Notes: generated from the letters alone by a model not told the origin. A DNA stretch of 64,000 nt from JARFQH01 sp963825595 (GCA_963825595.1 CAWGUE010000030.1:1-64000), one strand, 5' to 3'. Shown: positions 30,170 through 39,908, counted from the stretch's first letter. Made by a program: numbers and translations.

Positions 30170-31196
30170 ATTTTGAGAACTTTCCTGGTCATCCTCACAC
30201 CTCCTGTCTGCGAGACTGAAGGGTTTGCGGTTAAGGGCCCTCGTCGCCCGGCATTATACTGGAGCCGGAATCACGGGGGAGTGACCACCGGATCCAATCG
30301 AGGCGGGACCGGGAGATGACGACCCGCAAGTCGTAAACTGCCAGATTCCTTGCCAAATAAAGGCGATTATTGGGTTGTCCGGTAATGACCGGTTGTTTGG
30401 ATGGTGCCACATTGTGGTATTGTTTGTCAAGCTTTTTTTCAGGCGGTCACTAAAGAAGTGGAATTTCTTGAGAGGCAAGCGCCGAAGCGAATCCGCCGAA
30501 AGGGTTTCGAGGACCGGGTTCAATATCGCGCATCGGTCATGGCTGTGTTTCCTGGCGTTGGCCGCCTTGAGCCCTCGGATCCGTTCACACCGTCTCGATT
30601 TAGTACATGAGATTCGGACTGCCGCTTCGGTCGGTATGGTATGTCATTTGTTATCAGAACCGATAAAAACTCAAGCGTGAAATGCAGGCCCCGGGAATAT
30701 TGAAAAAAGAGACCGAATAGCGTAAGATATGATGGCCATAGGATGCTGGAGGTTTTTTTGCACACCATGAACACGTGCCCCTCCGCAAATGGTTGTTGAG
30801 ACGAGACCGCTTATTTCATGAAAATATTTCAGCATTTCCTCTGTACGGCAGAAGCACAAAGTATCCTGTTTGGTTAACTGTCAATATGATATTCAATGTC
30901 TTGTTGTTATGGCATTTTATTCGCTCTGCTGAAAAATTTCATGAAACATGCACTCTGCTCCATGTCCCATTATAGATGAGGCGTGTTGCCGCCGAGCAAG
31001 TCGCCGACAGGTAAGCTTTCAGATAGGCGCAAAAAAACCCGCTCCTTTTTAGCGGGGACTGCTCGTCGATAGGCAACGAAACGTTCGCCGCAGCCGGAAA
31101 CCGGCGGAGAACACCACCAGCGGGATAGAGGTCGCGCCTCGATGGCCCCAAACTCAGTGCCCCAGCGGCGATTATTGTTTCCGGAAGGACAGTCCT

Positions 31197-31667
31197 ATGC
31201 CGGATTCGCTCTCGAACACCGGGAATAAGAACATCCGCAGCCAAATTATGGCTCTCGTCGACCGCATGCCGGAAGACATGCAGTTAAAACTGCTCCAGTA
31301 CCTGGAGTCTAAGCTTCCAAAGCATATCAAGGGCAACCTGATGGCCGAAAAACGGACGGATTCCCGCCGGCATTGCCTCATCGGTGTCGACTACCGGATT
31401 GATGGGAAGTCCTATTCCGGGTTCATTCTGGACATCAATGCCTTCGGCGTGTTCATCGAATCCGATACGCCCTTTGCCATTGATCAGGAGATTATGCTCA
31501 AATTCACCTTGCCCCGCCTGGCGCAGTCCTATCACACCCATGCAACGATTGTCTGGAGCGGATCCCAGGGTTTCGGCGCCAGGTTCAATGCCTTGACCCG
31601 GCGTCAGAAAGAACAGATAAAAGCTTTTGCAGAAGAAGCCTCCCGTATCTACACCATACTCAGTTAA
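31197..31667 (+). CDS. PilZ-domain protein
   Basis: A 156-residue protein: a helical N-terminus of about 50 residues, then a PilZ domain with the RxxxR-type motif in EKRTDSRRHCLIGVDYRI and the second motif DINAFGVFIES (family D/N-x-S-x-x-G, with Ala in place of Ser). PilZ domains bind cyclic di-GMP. A GGAAGGA site precedes ATG 31197. The downstream ECF sigma gene starts 10 bases after its stop, so they may be co-transcribed. Confidence 0.8.
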   Translation: MPDSLSNTGNKNIRSQIMALVDRMPEDMQLKLLQYLESKLPKHIKGNLMAEKRTDSRRHCLIGVDYRIDGKSYSGFILDINAFGVFIESDTPFAIDQEIMLKFTLPRLAQSYHTHATIVWSGSQGFGARFNALTRRQKEQIKAFAEEASRIYTILS

Positions 31668-31677
31668 CGTCATACGG

Positions 31678-32277
31678 ATGAACAGAAGCAAATTGGAAGA
31701 AGTTTACATTCTAAACCCCGAAACATGGGTCGACCGCTACGGCGATTATCTCTACCGCTTTGCCCTCTCGCGGGTCAAGGATCCGGGGGTCGCCGAAGAT
31801 CTCGTACAAGAAACATTTCTGGCGGCACTGAGAGGTCTGCAGAATTTCAAGCGGCGTTCATCCGGCCATACATGGCTGACAGCGATCCTCAAGCACAAAA
31901 TCGTCGATTTTCTACGAAAAAAACACCGCGAACAGGTGATAGAGGACATCGAAACAGTCTCGGAATCCACCGACGGATTTTTCAAAAACTCCGGCAGTTG
32001 GAGAATCCGGCCCGCCAAGTGGGATATCAATCCCGATAAAATATTCGAGCAACATGAGTTTATGGACGTTCTGTTGAAGTGTCTGGCCCAATTGCCCGAA
32101 CGTTTGGCCCGGGCCTTTATGCTGCGAGAGATGGAAGGGCTGAGCACCGAAGAAATCTGTAAGTCCATGCAGATCTCAGCGACCAACAGTTGGGTCATGC
32201 TTTACCGGGCCAGAACGTATTTGCGTCGTTGCCTTGAAATTAACTGGTTCGACAAACCGACTGGAGAAGTTGAATGA
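31678..32277 (+). CDS. ECF-type sigma factor
   Basis: A 199-residue sigma factor with region 2 (YLYRFALSRVKDPGVAEDLVQETF and HTWLTAILKHKIVDFLRKK) and region 4 (LPERLARAFMLREMEGLSTEEI, then ATNSWVMLYRARTYLRRCL). The 20-residue spacing insert between regions (TDGFFKNSGSWRIRPAKW) is typical of ECF groups paired with small zinc anti-sigma factors. Its stop overlaps the next start (ATGA), which encodes such a protein. Confidence 0.9.
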   Translation: MNRSKLEEVYILNPETWVDRYGDYLYRFALSRVKDPGVAEDLVQETFLAALRGLQNFKRRSSGHTWLTAILKHKIVDFLRKKHREQVIEDIETVSESTDGFFKNSGSWRIRPAKWDINPDKIFEQHEFMDVLLKCLAQLPERLARAFMLREMEGLSTEEICKSMQISATNSWVMLYRARTYLRRCLEINWFDKPTGEVE

Positions 32278-32549
32278 TTGAATACTGGATGTTCAACTGT
32301 AAGGAAGTTTCCCTAAAAGTTTCCGAATCGCTCGACCGCAGGCTGCCGCTGTTTCAGCGCCTTATGATCCGTATGCACCTGATGATGTGCCGCTATTGTG
32401 CCCGGTTCCATCGACAGGTTCTGCTGATTCGAGAAATGGTCCGCTACACGCAACCCATGGGAAACACTTTTGACACATCAGGTACTCTGCCACCGGACGC
32501 CCGGGCTCGCCTGAAGCAAACCTTGAAATCGGCCTCCGCAGGGTCGTAA
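32274..32549 (+). CDS. Zinc-binding anti-sigma factor (zf-HC2 type)
   Basis: A 91-residue soluble protein. The HLMMCRYC segment is the H-x3-C-x2-C core of zinc anti-sigma (ZAS) domains, with FNCKEVSLKVSESLDRRL before it. It has no membrane segment, so it probably acts in the cytoplasm as a redox- or ligand-responsive anti-sigma. The 4-base overlap with the sigma gene supports a matched pair. Confidence 0.85.
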   Translation: MIEYWMFNCKEVSLKVSESLDRRLPLFQRLMIRMHLMMCRYCARFHRQVLLIREMVRYTQPMGNTFDTSGTLPPDARARLKQTLKSASAGS

Positions 32550-32610
32550 CCTCTCCGCATCTCCATTTTTTGAGTCATCCGCAACGAGCGCGTTTAGAAA
32601 AGAAAAAACC

Positions 32611-33299
32611 ATGATCCCAAACGGGTGCCATCCGCCATCCTGAATGGGCCATCAATGCCGATGGAACCATCGACGATGACCTGTTCGCGGTCGCCCCCTT
32701 CGGTTATGCGCTCATTGATCCCACGGGTAGAATTCTCAAGGTTAACCGCATGACGGCCGAGATGCTCGCCAAAACCTGCCCAAAGCTGGTAGGTCTGAAA
32801 TTACTGAGTTGATGTACCCCGCGGCACCGCAGCCGTTTTAAATCCCATCTCCGACGTGCATTTGATTCCGGCCGAAGCGAGGAATACGATCTGGAATTCA
32901 AGGGCCCCGGTGGTCAGAGTCTCTACGCCAAGCCTGGCCTCCCGCAATCCTGAGCGCAACGAGCGCTGCCTGCTGACCGCTTTCATGGACATTACGGCAC
33001 ATAAGGATACCACAGCCGCGCTGAGCATCGAACGGGACAATTTGATCAATATCCTCAATTCCATGGAGGACGGCGTCTGCATCGTCAATGAACGGCACGA
33101 AATCACCTTTGTCAATCCAGCCCTTGAAAAACACTTCGGTCCGATCAGCGGCCGCAAATGTTACCAATATTTCCACAGCAGAGAAGCGGTCTGCCCCTGG
33201 TGCAAAAACCGCGAGGTGATGTCGGGCAAGTCGGTCCGCTGGGAAGGGTATTCAGAGAAAACCCGCAAAACGAGTAAAGACCACCAAAGCCGGAATTGA
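32611..33299 (+). pseudogene. PAS-domain sensor protein remnant
   Basis: Two PAS-like segments are readable in changing frames: FAVAPFGYALIDPTGRILKV (about 32,690-32,750), and EEYDLEFKGPGGQSLYA then LINILNSMEDGVCIVNERHE and WCKNREVMSGKSVRW (to 33,299). The pieces end where a histidine-kinase or output domain should follow, and none is present before trpS. At least two shifts are needed plus a 3' truncation, so this looks like true decay. Confidence 0.6.
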
Positions 33300-33315
33300 G
33301 CCACCATCGGGACGC

Positions 33316-33343
33316 TTGACAGGTGTTCGTTCGGTGTTAATCT
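33316..33343 (+). promoter_or_regulatory. Putative sigma-70 promoter for trpS-aconitase
   Basis: TTGACA and TAATCT are separated by 16 bases and lie about 90 bases before the trpS start. Confidence 0.45.
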
Positions 33344-33429
33344 AAATTACGGGGATAAGTTCGACTGAATCGAAAGACCGGTCGGACCACAGACCGATCT
33401 CTCCGAGTCGGACGCCAGAGCGGTGCACG

Positions 33430-34425
33430 ATGAAAAAAATTGCTTTGACCGGCATTAAGCCCACCGGCACGCCCCATCTCGGAAACTACCTCGGGATGAT
33501 CAAACCGGCTCTCGAACTGGTTGACGATTACCAGGCCCTTTATTTCATCGCCGACGTTCATGCCCTCATTACGGTCAAGGACCGCCGTGAATTGGAGAAA
33601 CAGATCTACCAGGTGGCCGCCACCTGGTTGGCGTTGGGGCTGGACCCCCGCAAGGTCATTTTCTTTCGCCAGTCGGACATACCGGAGGTTTTCGAACTGG
33701 CGTGGATCCTCGCATGCTTTACCGCCAAGGGTCTACTCAACAGGGCTCACGCGTATAAGGCAGCTGTGGCCGCCAACATCGAAAATGGGCGCAGCCCGGA
33801 TGCAGACGTCAATGTGGGGCTTTTCAGCTACCCAGTTCTGATGGCTGCCGACATTCTGCTGTTCGGGTCCCGGATCGTACCCGTCGGAAGTGACCAGAAG
33901 CAACATGTGGAAATCGCCCGGGACATCGCCGCGATGGTCAACCAGTCCTGCGGTCGCGTATTTCTCCCCCCTGAGCCGCGGATTCGCGATGAGGTTATGA
34001 CCATTCCGGGTCTGGACGGCCGCAAGATGAGCAAGACATACGGAAACACCATTCCCATTTTTGCCGAACCCGATCTCCTCCGCAAGCGGGTGATGGCGAT
34101 TGTGACCGATTCCAGGAGACTCGAGGCCCCCAAAAACCCGGATGATTGCACTGTGTTTGCAATTTACAAGCATTTCGCATCGCCCGAATCCATCGAAACC
34201 ACGCGTCGAGGCTACACCAGGGGCGGGTTGGCCTACAGCGTCGTCAAGCAGGAATTGCTGAATGCACTGGAGGAGAAAATCGGACCGCTTCGCGCTGCGT
34301 ATCGAAACTTTTTAGAAACTCCCGACCGGATTGATCAGATCCTCTCATCAGGGGCAACCGAAGCCCGCAAGATTGCCGCGCCAATCTTGGAAAAAGTGCG
34401 CCGCAAAATCGGAATCAGGAGGTAA
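33430..34425 (+). CDS. trpS: Tryptophanyl-tRNA synthetase
   Basis: A 331-residue class I aminoacyl-tRNA synthetase that charges tRNA-Trp. GIKPTGTPHLGNYLGM contains the HIGH-like TPHLGN motif, and LDGRKMSKTYGN is the KMSKS loop. MAADILLFGSRIVPVGSDQKQH is the tryptophan-binding region. Length is normal. The aconitase gene starts 5 bases after its stop with its own GGAGG, which implies co-transcription of the two housekeeping genes. Intact, with no frame problem. Confidence 0.95.
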   Translation: MKKIALTGIKPTGTPHLGNYLGMIKPALELVDDYQALYFIADVHALITVKDRRELEKQIYQVAATWLALGLDPRKVIFFRQSDIPEVFELAWILACFTAKGLLNRAHAYKAAVAANIENGRSPDADVNVGLFSYPVLMAADILLFGSRIVPVGSDQKQHVEIARDIAAMVNQSCGRVFLPPEPRIRDEVMTIPGLDGRKMSKTYGNTIPIFAEPDLLRKRVMAIVTDSRRLEAPKNPDDCTVFAIYKHFASPESIETTRRGYTRGGLAYSVVKQELLNALEEKIGPLRAAYRNFLETPDRIDQILSSGATEARKIAAPILEKVRRKIGIRR

Positions 34426-34430
34426 ACATC

Positions 34431-36374
34431 ATGGGATACTCTGTGGCCCGCAAGCTTATCGAATCTCATGTGGTCGAAGGACGCATGAAGCCGGGTAAGG
34501 AAATCGGCCTCAAAATCGATCAAACCCTGACCCAGGATGCCACCGGAACCATGGTCATGCTCGAATTCGAAGCCATGAAGATCCAGTCGGTCAAAACAGA
34601 GCTTTCAGCCCAGTACGTCGACCACAACCTGCTGCAGACGGATTTCAAGAACGCCGACGACCACCTTTTTCTTCGCAGCGCCTGCCGGAAGTTCGGACTG
34701 TGGTACAGCCGCCCGGGAAACGGGGTCAGCCATCCGGTGCACATGGAACGCTTCGGTGTCCCCGGAAAAACCTTGCTGGGCTCGGACAGCCACACGCCGT
34801 CTGCCGGTGCCCTGGGTATGCTGGCCATGGGGGCCGGCGGTCTCGAGGTGGCCATGGCTATGGCCGGAGAGCCTTTCTACCTGAAAATGCCACTGATCTG
34901 GGGGGTCAAACTGACCGGCAAACTACCGCCCTGGGTCAGTGCCAAGGACGTCATCCTTGAAATGCTGCGCCGCCACGGGGTTAACGGTGGAGTCGGCAAA
35001 ATTATCGAATATTGGGGCCCGGGATTGAAAAGCTTGACGGCCATGGACCGCCATGTGATCGCCAATATGGGCGCGGAACTGGGGGCGACCACCACGGTGT
35101 TCCCCTCAGACGCCGCCGCGAGGCGTTTTTTGAAACTTCAGCAACGGGAGGACACATGGCAGGAGCTGGTAGCAGACCGCGACGCAGTATATGATCTCGA
35201 GGATGAGATCAATCTTTCCACCCTCGAGCCGCTGATCGCCAAACCGAGCAGCCCCGGAAGCGTCGTACCGGTGCGTGAAGTCGCCGGCCGGGAAATCTAT
35301 CAGTCTTACATCGGTTCGTCAGCCAATCCGGGGTTTCGGGATTTCGCCATTGCCGCCCTGATCGTTGGCGGGCGACAGGTTGTCGACCGGGTTTCACTCG
35401 ATATAAATCCGACCTCCCGCCAGATTCTCGAAAACCTTGTCCGCCGGGGGTATCTCGAAAAGCTGATCCACGCCGGCGCCCGCGTCCACCAGCCGGGTTG
35501 CAACGGGTGTATCGGCATGGGGCAGGCACCCGCCACGGGAAAAATCAGCCTGCGCACCGTACCGCGGAATTTTCCCGGCCGTTCGGGCACAACGGGCGAT
35601 CAGGTTTACCTGTGCAGCCCAGAAACCGCCGCGGTCTCCGCCCTGACGGGCGTCATAACCGACCCGCGGGAATGTGACAGACCGTATCCCAAGTTTGTGG
35701 AACCTCGCACCATCATGATTAACACTGAAATGCTGATCCCGCCAACGGCAGCGGAAGCGCGGACAGCGGTCGAACTGGAGAAGGGCCCCAACATCAGAGA
35801 TTTGCCGGACTTCGACTCGATGCCGGAGACGTTGTCCGGGCGAGTGCTGCTCAAAATGGGAGACGACGTCTCCACTGATGAAATCATGCCCGCCGGTAAC
35901 CGTATTCTGCCCTTCCGCAGCAATATACCTGAAATCAGCAAGTTCACCTTCAGCCGCATCGACGAAAACTTTTATGAGCGTGCCGTGCAGTACGGCAAAA
36001 AAGTATTCTTTGTCGTAAGTGGAGACAACTATGGTCAGGGATCGAGCCGGGAACATGCCGTTCTCGGCCCTCGCTATCTTGGTCTCAGGGCCGTTATCGC
36101 CAAAACCTTTGCACGTATCCACTGGCAGAACCTGATCAATTTCGGCATGCTGCCCCTGACGTTTCTTCACCCGGAAGATTGGCGCAACATCGACCAGGGT
36201 GATGAACTGGTCATAGAAGACATTCGCAACGCCCTGCAAACCGGTCGTGAGCTGGGTGTGTTCAACATCGCCAAAAACCGGGAATTCCGGGTCCTCCACA
36301 CCCTGACCGACCGCCAGGTGGAAATGGTGCTTGCCGGAAGCCTGATCACCGTGGTGCGCGGCAGGTCTGGTTGA
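34431..36374 (+). CDS. Aconitate hydratase (bacterial single-chain type)
   Basis: This 647-residue enzyme has all aconitase domains: LGSDSHTPSAGALGMLAMG near residue 120, the cluster motif PGCNGCIGM (Cys357, Cys360), and the swivel domain with GDDVSTDEIMPAG and GDNYGQGSSREHAVLGPRYLG. It interconverts citrate and isocitrate. The position of the first [4Fe-4S] ligand, normally Cys in GSCTN, is Ser297 (YIGSSANPG). GGAGGTAAACATC before ATG 34431 is a strong ribosome site. It is translated just after trpS. Confidence 0.9.
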   Translation: MGYSVARKLIESHVVEGRMKPGKEIGLKIDQTLTQDATGTMVMLEFEAMKIQSVKTELSAQYVDHNLLQTDFKNADDHLFLRSACRKFGLWYSRPGNGVSHPVHMERFGVPGKTLLGSDSHTPSAGALGMLAMGAGGLEVAMAMAGEPFYLKMPLIWGVKLTGKLPPWVSAKDVILEMLRRHGVNGGVGKIIEYWGPGLKSLTAMDRHVIANMGAELGATTTVFPSDAAARRFLKLQQREDTWQELVADRDAVYDLEDEINLSTLEPLIAKPSSPGSVVPVREVAGREIYQSYIGSSANPGFRDFAIAALIVGGRQVVDRVSLDINPTSRQILENLVRRGYLEKLIHAGARVHQPGCNGCIGMGQAPATGKISLRTVPRNFPGRSGTTGDQVYLCSPETAAVSALTGVITDPRECDRPYPKFVEPRTIMINTEMLIPPTAAEARTAVELEKGPNIRDLPDFDSMPETLSGRVLLKMGDDVSTDEIMPAGNRILPFRSNIPEISKFTFSRIDENFYERAVQYGKKVFFVVSGDNYGQGSSREHAVLGPRYLGLRAVIAKTFARIHWQNLINFGMLPLTFLHPEDWRNIDQGDELVIEDIRNALQTGRELGVFNIAKNREFRVLHTLTDRQVEMVLAGSLITVVRGRSG

Positions 36375-36742
36375 AAACGCAGCCCACCGGGGCCGCAGGG
36401 AATCCCTCAACCGATCGTATGACAGCGTTCGCTGCTTGACGGGCCGAGGTTCGGCCATTACTTTAGAATGTCTGCATTCTACAGCAAAATTAAGTATTCG
36501 CGACGCTGCTGCAGCCAAGTCAACATATTGTCCATCCGTAAATGGCCTTTTTTTCGCTATGTCCCGCCATGACGGGATTCTCCGCATGTTTCCAGCTGCG
36601 GCGCATGTAAAGTCCGTCTCGCCGTAATTCCCGCCGCGGTGGGATGCGGCCCTACCCAGCGAAAAATATCCTCATTTATGAATTGGACAATCTATGGTGC
36701 CATTTACTCGTCGCGGATGGACACTAATTAAAGGAGGTTGCC
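36375..36742. other. Intergenic region dominated by repeat copy C
   Basis: No gene here; the palindromic element occupies 36525-36729 and its end lies within a few bases of the next ribosome site. Confidence 0.6.
36525..36729. repeat. MITE-like palindromic element, copy C
   Basis: It starts TTGTCCATC and ends GATGGACACTAATT, with the same inner arms and core as copies A and B in the B orientation. Its right end lies 2 bases before the AAAGGAGG site of the following gene, so it forms part of that gene's leader. Confidence 0.85.
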
Positions 36743-37003
36743 ATGCTCGATAAAGCGGAACTATGCGAAAAGATTCAGACCATCTACCCCGATATCGGAG
36801 AGTGCGGTATCGATATCGATGTCGAATACGAAGAAGATCAGAAAGCCTGGGTCGTGCAGCTCAAAAAGGACAGCCACGAATTGAAGACGTATCTGGAGGA
36901 CGGCGATGCCGAACTATGTATGCTGAATAAAAAGTGTGTCCGCCTGAGCATCGAAATTGCCCAGCTCAAAGGCAACCTCGAAAGGATACCGCGGGACCGA
37001 TAG
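36743..37003 (+). CDS. Conserved hypothetical protein (86 residues)
   Basis: An acidic, soluble protein with MLDKAELCEKIQTIYPDIG and YEEDQKAWVVQLKKDSHEL, and cysteines spread along its length. AAAGGAGG lies 8 bases before the start. I do not recognise it. It precedes the fumarase gene by 114 bases on the same strand. The alternating charge pattern suggests a small folded alpha/beta domain. Confidence 0.65.
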   Translation: MLDKAELCEKIQTIYPDIGECGIDIDVEYEEDQKAWVVQLKKDSHELKTYLEDGDAELCMLNKKCVRLSIEIAQLKGNLERIPRDR

Positions 37004-37117
37004 GACTTGCTTGGAAGTCCAATCCAAAGGAATAGCGACGGAACCCTGAAGAAATTCTCCCGCATTCGCTGAGGCCTGAGCATCCCCCTCGGCCCTATAT
37101 ATTCAGAGAACTTTTAG

Positions 37118-38524
37118 ATGAGCTACCGCGAAGAAAAAGATACCATGGGCACCGTGCGCATCCCGGGAGACGCGTATTACGGAGCGCAAACCCAGCGGGC
37201 GGTCGACAATTTCCCCATCAGCAACCAGACCTTTCCCCCGGTGTTCATCCGGGCGCTGGCGCTCATAAAAGAGTGCGCCGCTGCCGTGAATGCCGATCTC
37301 GGACTCCTGGACCACCGCTTGGCTCAGGCCATTGTCCAGGCGGCCCGTGAAATCGTGCAAGGCAAACTCGGCGACCAGTTTGTGGTCGATATCTTCCAGA
37401 CCGGATCAGGCACATCGACCAATATGAACATGAACGAAGTGCTCGCCACCCGCGCCAATGAAATCCTGACCCAAAAAAAGACCAGCCGTTCCCCGGTCCA
37501 CCCCAACGACCATGTCAATCAGGGGCAATCGAGCAACGATGTCGTCCCCACGGCCCTTCATATCTCCGCCCTGACGGCCATTCGCCAGACACTGACTCCG
37601 GCCTTAGAGAAACTGCACCGGATCCTGGTCGAAAAATCGACAGAATTTTCCGACGTTCAGAAGTTGGGCCGAACCCACCTCCAAGATGCCGTACCCCTGA
37701 CGCTCGGTCAGGAGTTCAGTGGTTATGCCCGTCAGATCGCTCTGGGACTCCAGCGCATAGCCGCCACAGAAAAGCAGCTGGTGGAGCTCGCCTTGGGCGG
37801 CACGGCGGTGGGCAGCGGCCTGAATGCCCATCCGGAGTTTGCCGGCCGGGTGATCGCCATGATTTCCGAACGGACAGGCCTTGCCTTTGTCGAGGCTGAA
37901 AACCATTTTGAAGCCCAAGCCGCACGGGATGCCGCTGTGGCGACCAGCAGCCAACTCAAGACCCTGGCGGTCAGCCTGGTTAAAATTGCCAATGACATCC
38001 GCTGGCTCGCCTCCGGACCTCGCTGTGGTTTAGGGGAAATCAATATTCCCTCCCTGCAGCCCGGCTCGTCTATTATGCCGGGGAAGGTGAATCCGGTCAT
38101 TCCGGAAATGCTGCTGCAGGTGGCGGCACAAGTTGTGGGTAACGATATGGCTATAACCGTGGGCGGCCAGTCCGGCAATTTCGAACTCAACGTCATGATT
38201 CCGCTGATCACCCACAACCTTCTGCAGTCGATCCAGTTGCTGGGTTCGGGTGTTGATGTTTTTGCCGAAAAGTGTATAAGAGGGGTGACGGCCAACCGAG
38301 AACGATGCGCCGCCAATATTGAGAGAAGTCTGGCCATGGTCACCGGATTGGTCCCCCACATCGGTTACGAAAAATCGGCCGCCATTGCTAAAAAGGCTTA
38401 TGAGACGGGGCAAACCGTGCGTGAAGTGGCGCTTGAGCAGCAGATTGTTTCTGAAGAGCTCCTAAGTCGGATTTTGGAACCTGTTGATCCTGGAGGAAAA
38501 AATGACCAAAAAGTTTCGGATTAA
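37118..38524 (+). CDS. fumC: Class II fumarate hydratase
   Basis: A 468-residue member of the fumarase/aspartase superfamily. TGSGTSTNMNMNEV, SPVHPNDHVNQGQSSND, the catalytic His in GRTHLQDAVPLTLGQE and the mobile loop PGSSIMPGKVNPV are all present. The HPNDHVN site favours fumarase over aspartase. It hydrates fumarate to malate in the citric acid cycle, alongside the nearby aconitase. Its end overlaps the next gene by 23 bases. Confidence 0.9.
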   Translation: MSYREEKDTMGTVRIPGDAYYGAQTQRAVDNFPISNQTFPPVFIRALALIKECAAAVNADLGLLDHRLAQAIVQAAREIVQGKLGDQFVVDIFQTGSGTSTNMNMNEVLATRANEILTQKKTSRSPVHPNDHVNQGQSSNDVVPTALHISALTAIRQTLTPALEKLHRILVEKSTEFSDVQKLGRTHLQDAVPLTLGQEFSGYARQIALGLQRIAATEKQLVELALGGTAVGSGLNAHPEFAGRVIAMISERTGLAFVEAENHFEAQAARDAAVATSSQLKTLAVSLVKIANDIRWLASGPRCGLGEINIPSLQPGSSIMPGKVNPVIPEMLLQVAAQVVGNDMAITVGGQSGNFELNVMIPLITHNLLQSIQLLGSGVDVFAEKCIRGVTANRERCAANIERSLAMVTGLVPHIGYEKSAAIAKKAYETGQTVREVALEQQIVSEELLSRILEPVDPGGKNDQKVSD

Positions 38525-38711
38525 GACAGCCTGCCCCCAGTGCGGGTGCAGCGGTGCAACGGCCCTTTCGGCTGAAGAGATGAAATCCCGTTACGGAGAT
38601 CTGGCCAATGTCGAAATGGAATGCGGCGAGTGTATGCTCAAGTACGAGACGGAAATGAAAACCGCCTGCCCGGAATGGGATAAGGAATGCCGGTTGCAGG
38701 AAAACAAATAG
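38502..38711 (+). CDS. Small zinc-ribbon-like protein
   Basis: A 69-residue protein. The start ATG 38502 follows GGAGGAAAA and lies inside the fumC end. CPQCGCSG and ECGECML give two CxxC pairs separated by about 30 residues, a zinc-ribbon pattern; two more cysteines lie in the tail. It is not a recognised family and has no membrane segment. The overlap with fumC suggests translational coupling. Confidence 0.65.
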   Translation: MTKKFRIKTACPQCGCSGATALSAEEMKSRYGDLANVEMECGECMLKYETEMKTACPEWDKECRLQENK

Positions 38712-38960
38712 CGTTGGGAAGTCTCATTGATGGGGAAACGACCATTATCCGCGGACAGAATGGATGTCATCGGTCAAATGCGAAAACAACCCCGCCGAAT
38801 GGGTGGCGTTAAATCTTGACCTTGAGTTAGACCCTAGTTGAGCGTTTCATATTTTCGAAACGACAGGATCTGCGGCAACATCGCCAATGGCGAACAAGCC
38901 TTAAAAATCGCTCGATTGGGGTTAGAGTGAAATTTCCACGGTATCGTCAGGACTGGATTC

Positions 38961-39908
38961 TTGGATAACGCTTCGGTTCAGAATCACAATGGTACCGGCA
39001 TGTCGCGCTTGATGCTTTTTCTGGCGCTATCCAGGACTCCTCACGGTCTGCTGGACATGACCACACCGGTATACGGCGCCCTGTTATGGCTGGGCGCCTT
39101 TCCTTCCTTGTATATATCAGCTATTGGTCTCATTACGGTCTTCGCGGGTTACACCGCAGTGTATGCTCTAAACGACGTCATCGATTATCGGGTCGATAGA
39201 GAAAAAGCCCGAATCACCGGAGGCCTGCGTGAAGCCGACAGTTATTTGGATGCCGCCATGGTGCGTCACCCCATGGCCCAGGGGCTGCTGAGCTTCTCGG
39301 AGGGCTTGACCTGGGCTCTGGGCTGGTCGGCGGTGGCCATGATCGGGGCTTATCTTCTCAACCCGGTGTGCGTGCTCATATTTCTGGCCGGCTGCGTGCT
39401 GGAAACCATCTACTGCCTGATGCACCGGATCAGCCCGTTTCGAACCGTCATCAGCGGCGGCGTTAAAACCTCCGGTGCCGTTGCAGCAGTATTTGCCGTC
39501 GATCCGGATCCTTCGCTGGTCTATGTGTTCGTCCTCTTTCTCTGGCTTTTCTTCTGGGAAATCGGCGGCCAGAACATACCTGCCGACTGGGCCGATATCG
39601 AGGAAGACCGCAGGCTGGGAGCCCAAACCGTGCCGGTTCGCGTCGGGCCTCATAACGCCGCAAGTATCGCGGTTCTTACGCTCGTGCTGGCCCTGCTCAT
39701 CAATCCAGTGCTTATCGGCGTCTCGACAATCGGATTCCAACCCCTTTTTGCGATAACCAGCCTGATTGCCGGATCCGGCCTGATCCTGCCCCCGGTCCTG
39801 CAACTATACCGTTCGAAGGCGCGCCGCCAGGCCATGGTTCTGTTCAACCGCGCCAGTTATTACCCGCTGGTGATGCTCGTTGCCATTGTCGCTTACATTC
39901 TGCTCTGA
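38961..39908 (+). CDS. UbiA-family prenyltransferase-like membrane protein
   Basis: A 315-residue protein with 8-9 membrane segments. The two aspartate-rich motifs of UbiA enzymes are present: NDVIDYRVDREKA near residue 72 and DWADIEEDRRLG near residue 210. They bind the prenyl diphosphate through Mg. It attaches a prenyl chain to an aromatic or related acceptor, possibly in quinone or lipid synthesis. The frame opens with TTG 38961; ATG 39000 is an alternative start. No other quinone genes are adjacent. Confidence 0.8.
   Translation: MDNASVQNHNGTGMSRLMLFLALSRTPHGLLDMTTPVYGALLWLGAFPSLYISAIGLITVFAGYTAVYALNDVIDYRVDREKARITGGLREADSYLDAAMVRHPMAQGLLSFSEGLTWALGWSAVAMIGAYLLNPVCVLIFLAGCVLETIYCLMHRISPFRTVISGGVKTSGAVAAVFAVDPDPSLVYVFVLFLWLFFWEIGGQNIPADWADIEEDRRLGAQTVPVRVGPHNAASIAVLTLVLALLINPVLIGVSTIGFQPLFAITSLIAGSGLILPPVLQLYRSKARRQAMVLFNRASYYPLVMLVAIVAYILL

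Larger units (their letters stand above)
29973..31196. other. Long region without a recognised protein gene
   Basis: The first 250 bases hold two minus-strand terminator-like hairpins and a tiny minus-strand reading frame (see findings). The section at 31,090-31,150 resembles the GC-rich core of the palindromic element. Otherwise only short overlapping frames of no recognised type are present. Confidence 0.4.

Noticed and set aside
30174..30208. Selenocysteine reading of the TGA in the tiny minus-strand frame
   Set aside because: A GGCCTTC/GAAGGCC stem follows the TGA, but the loop is too long for a bacterial SECIS and the downstream 15 residues match nothing known.
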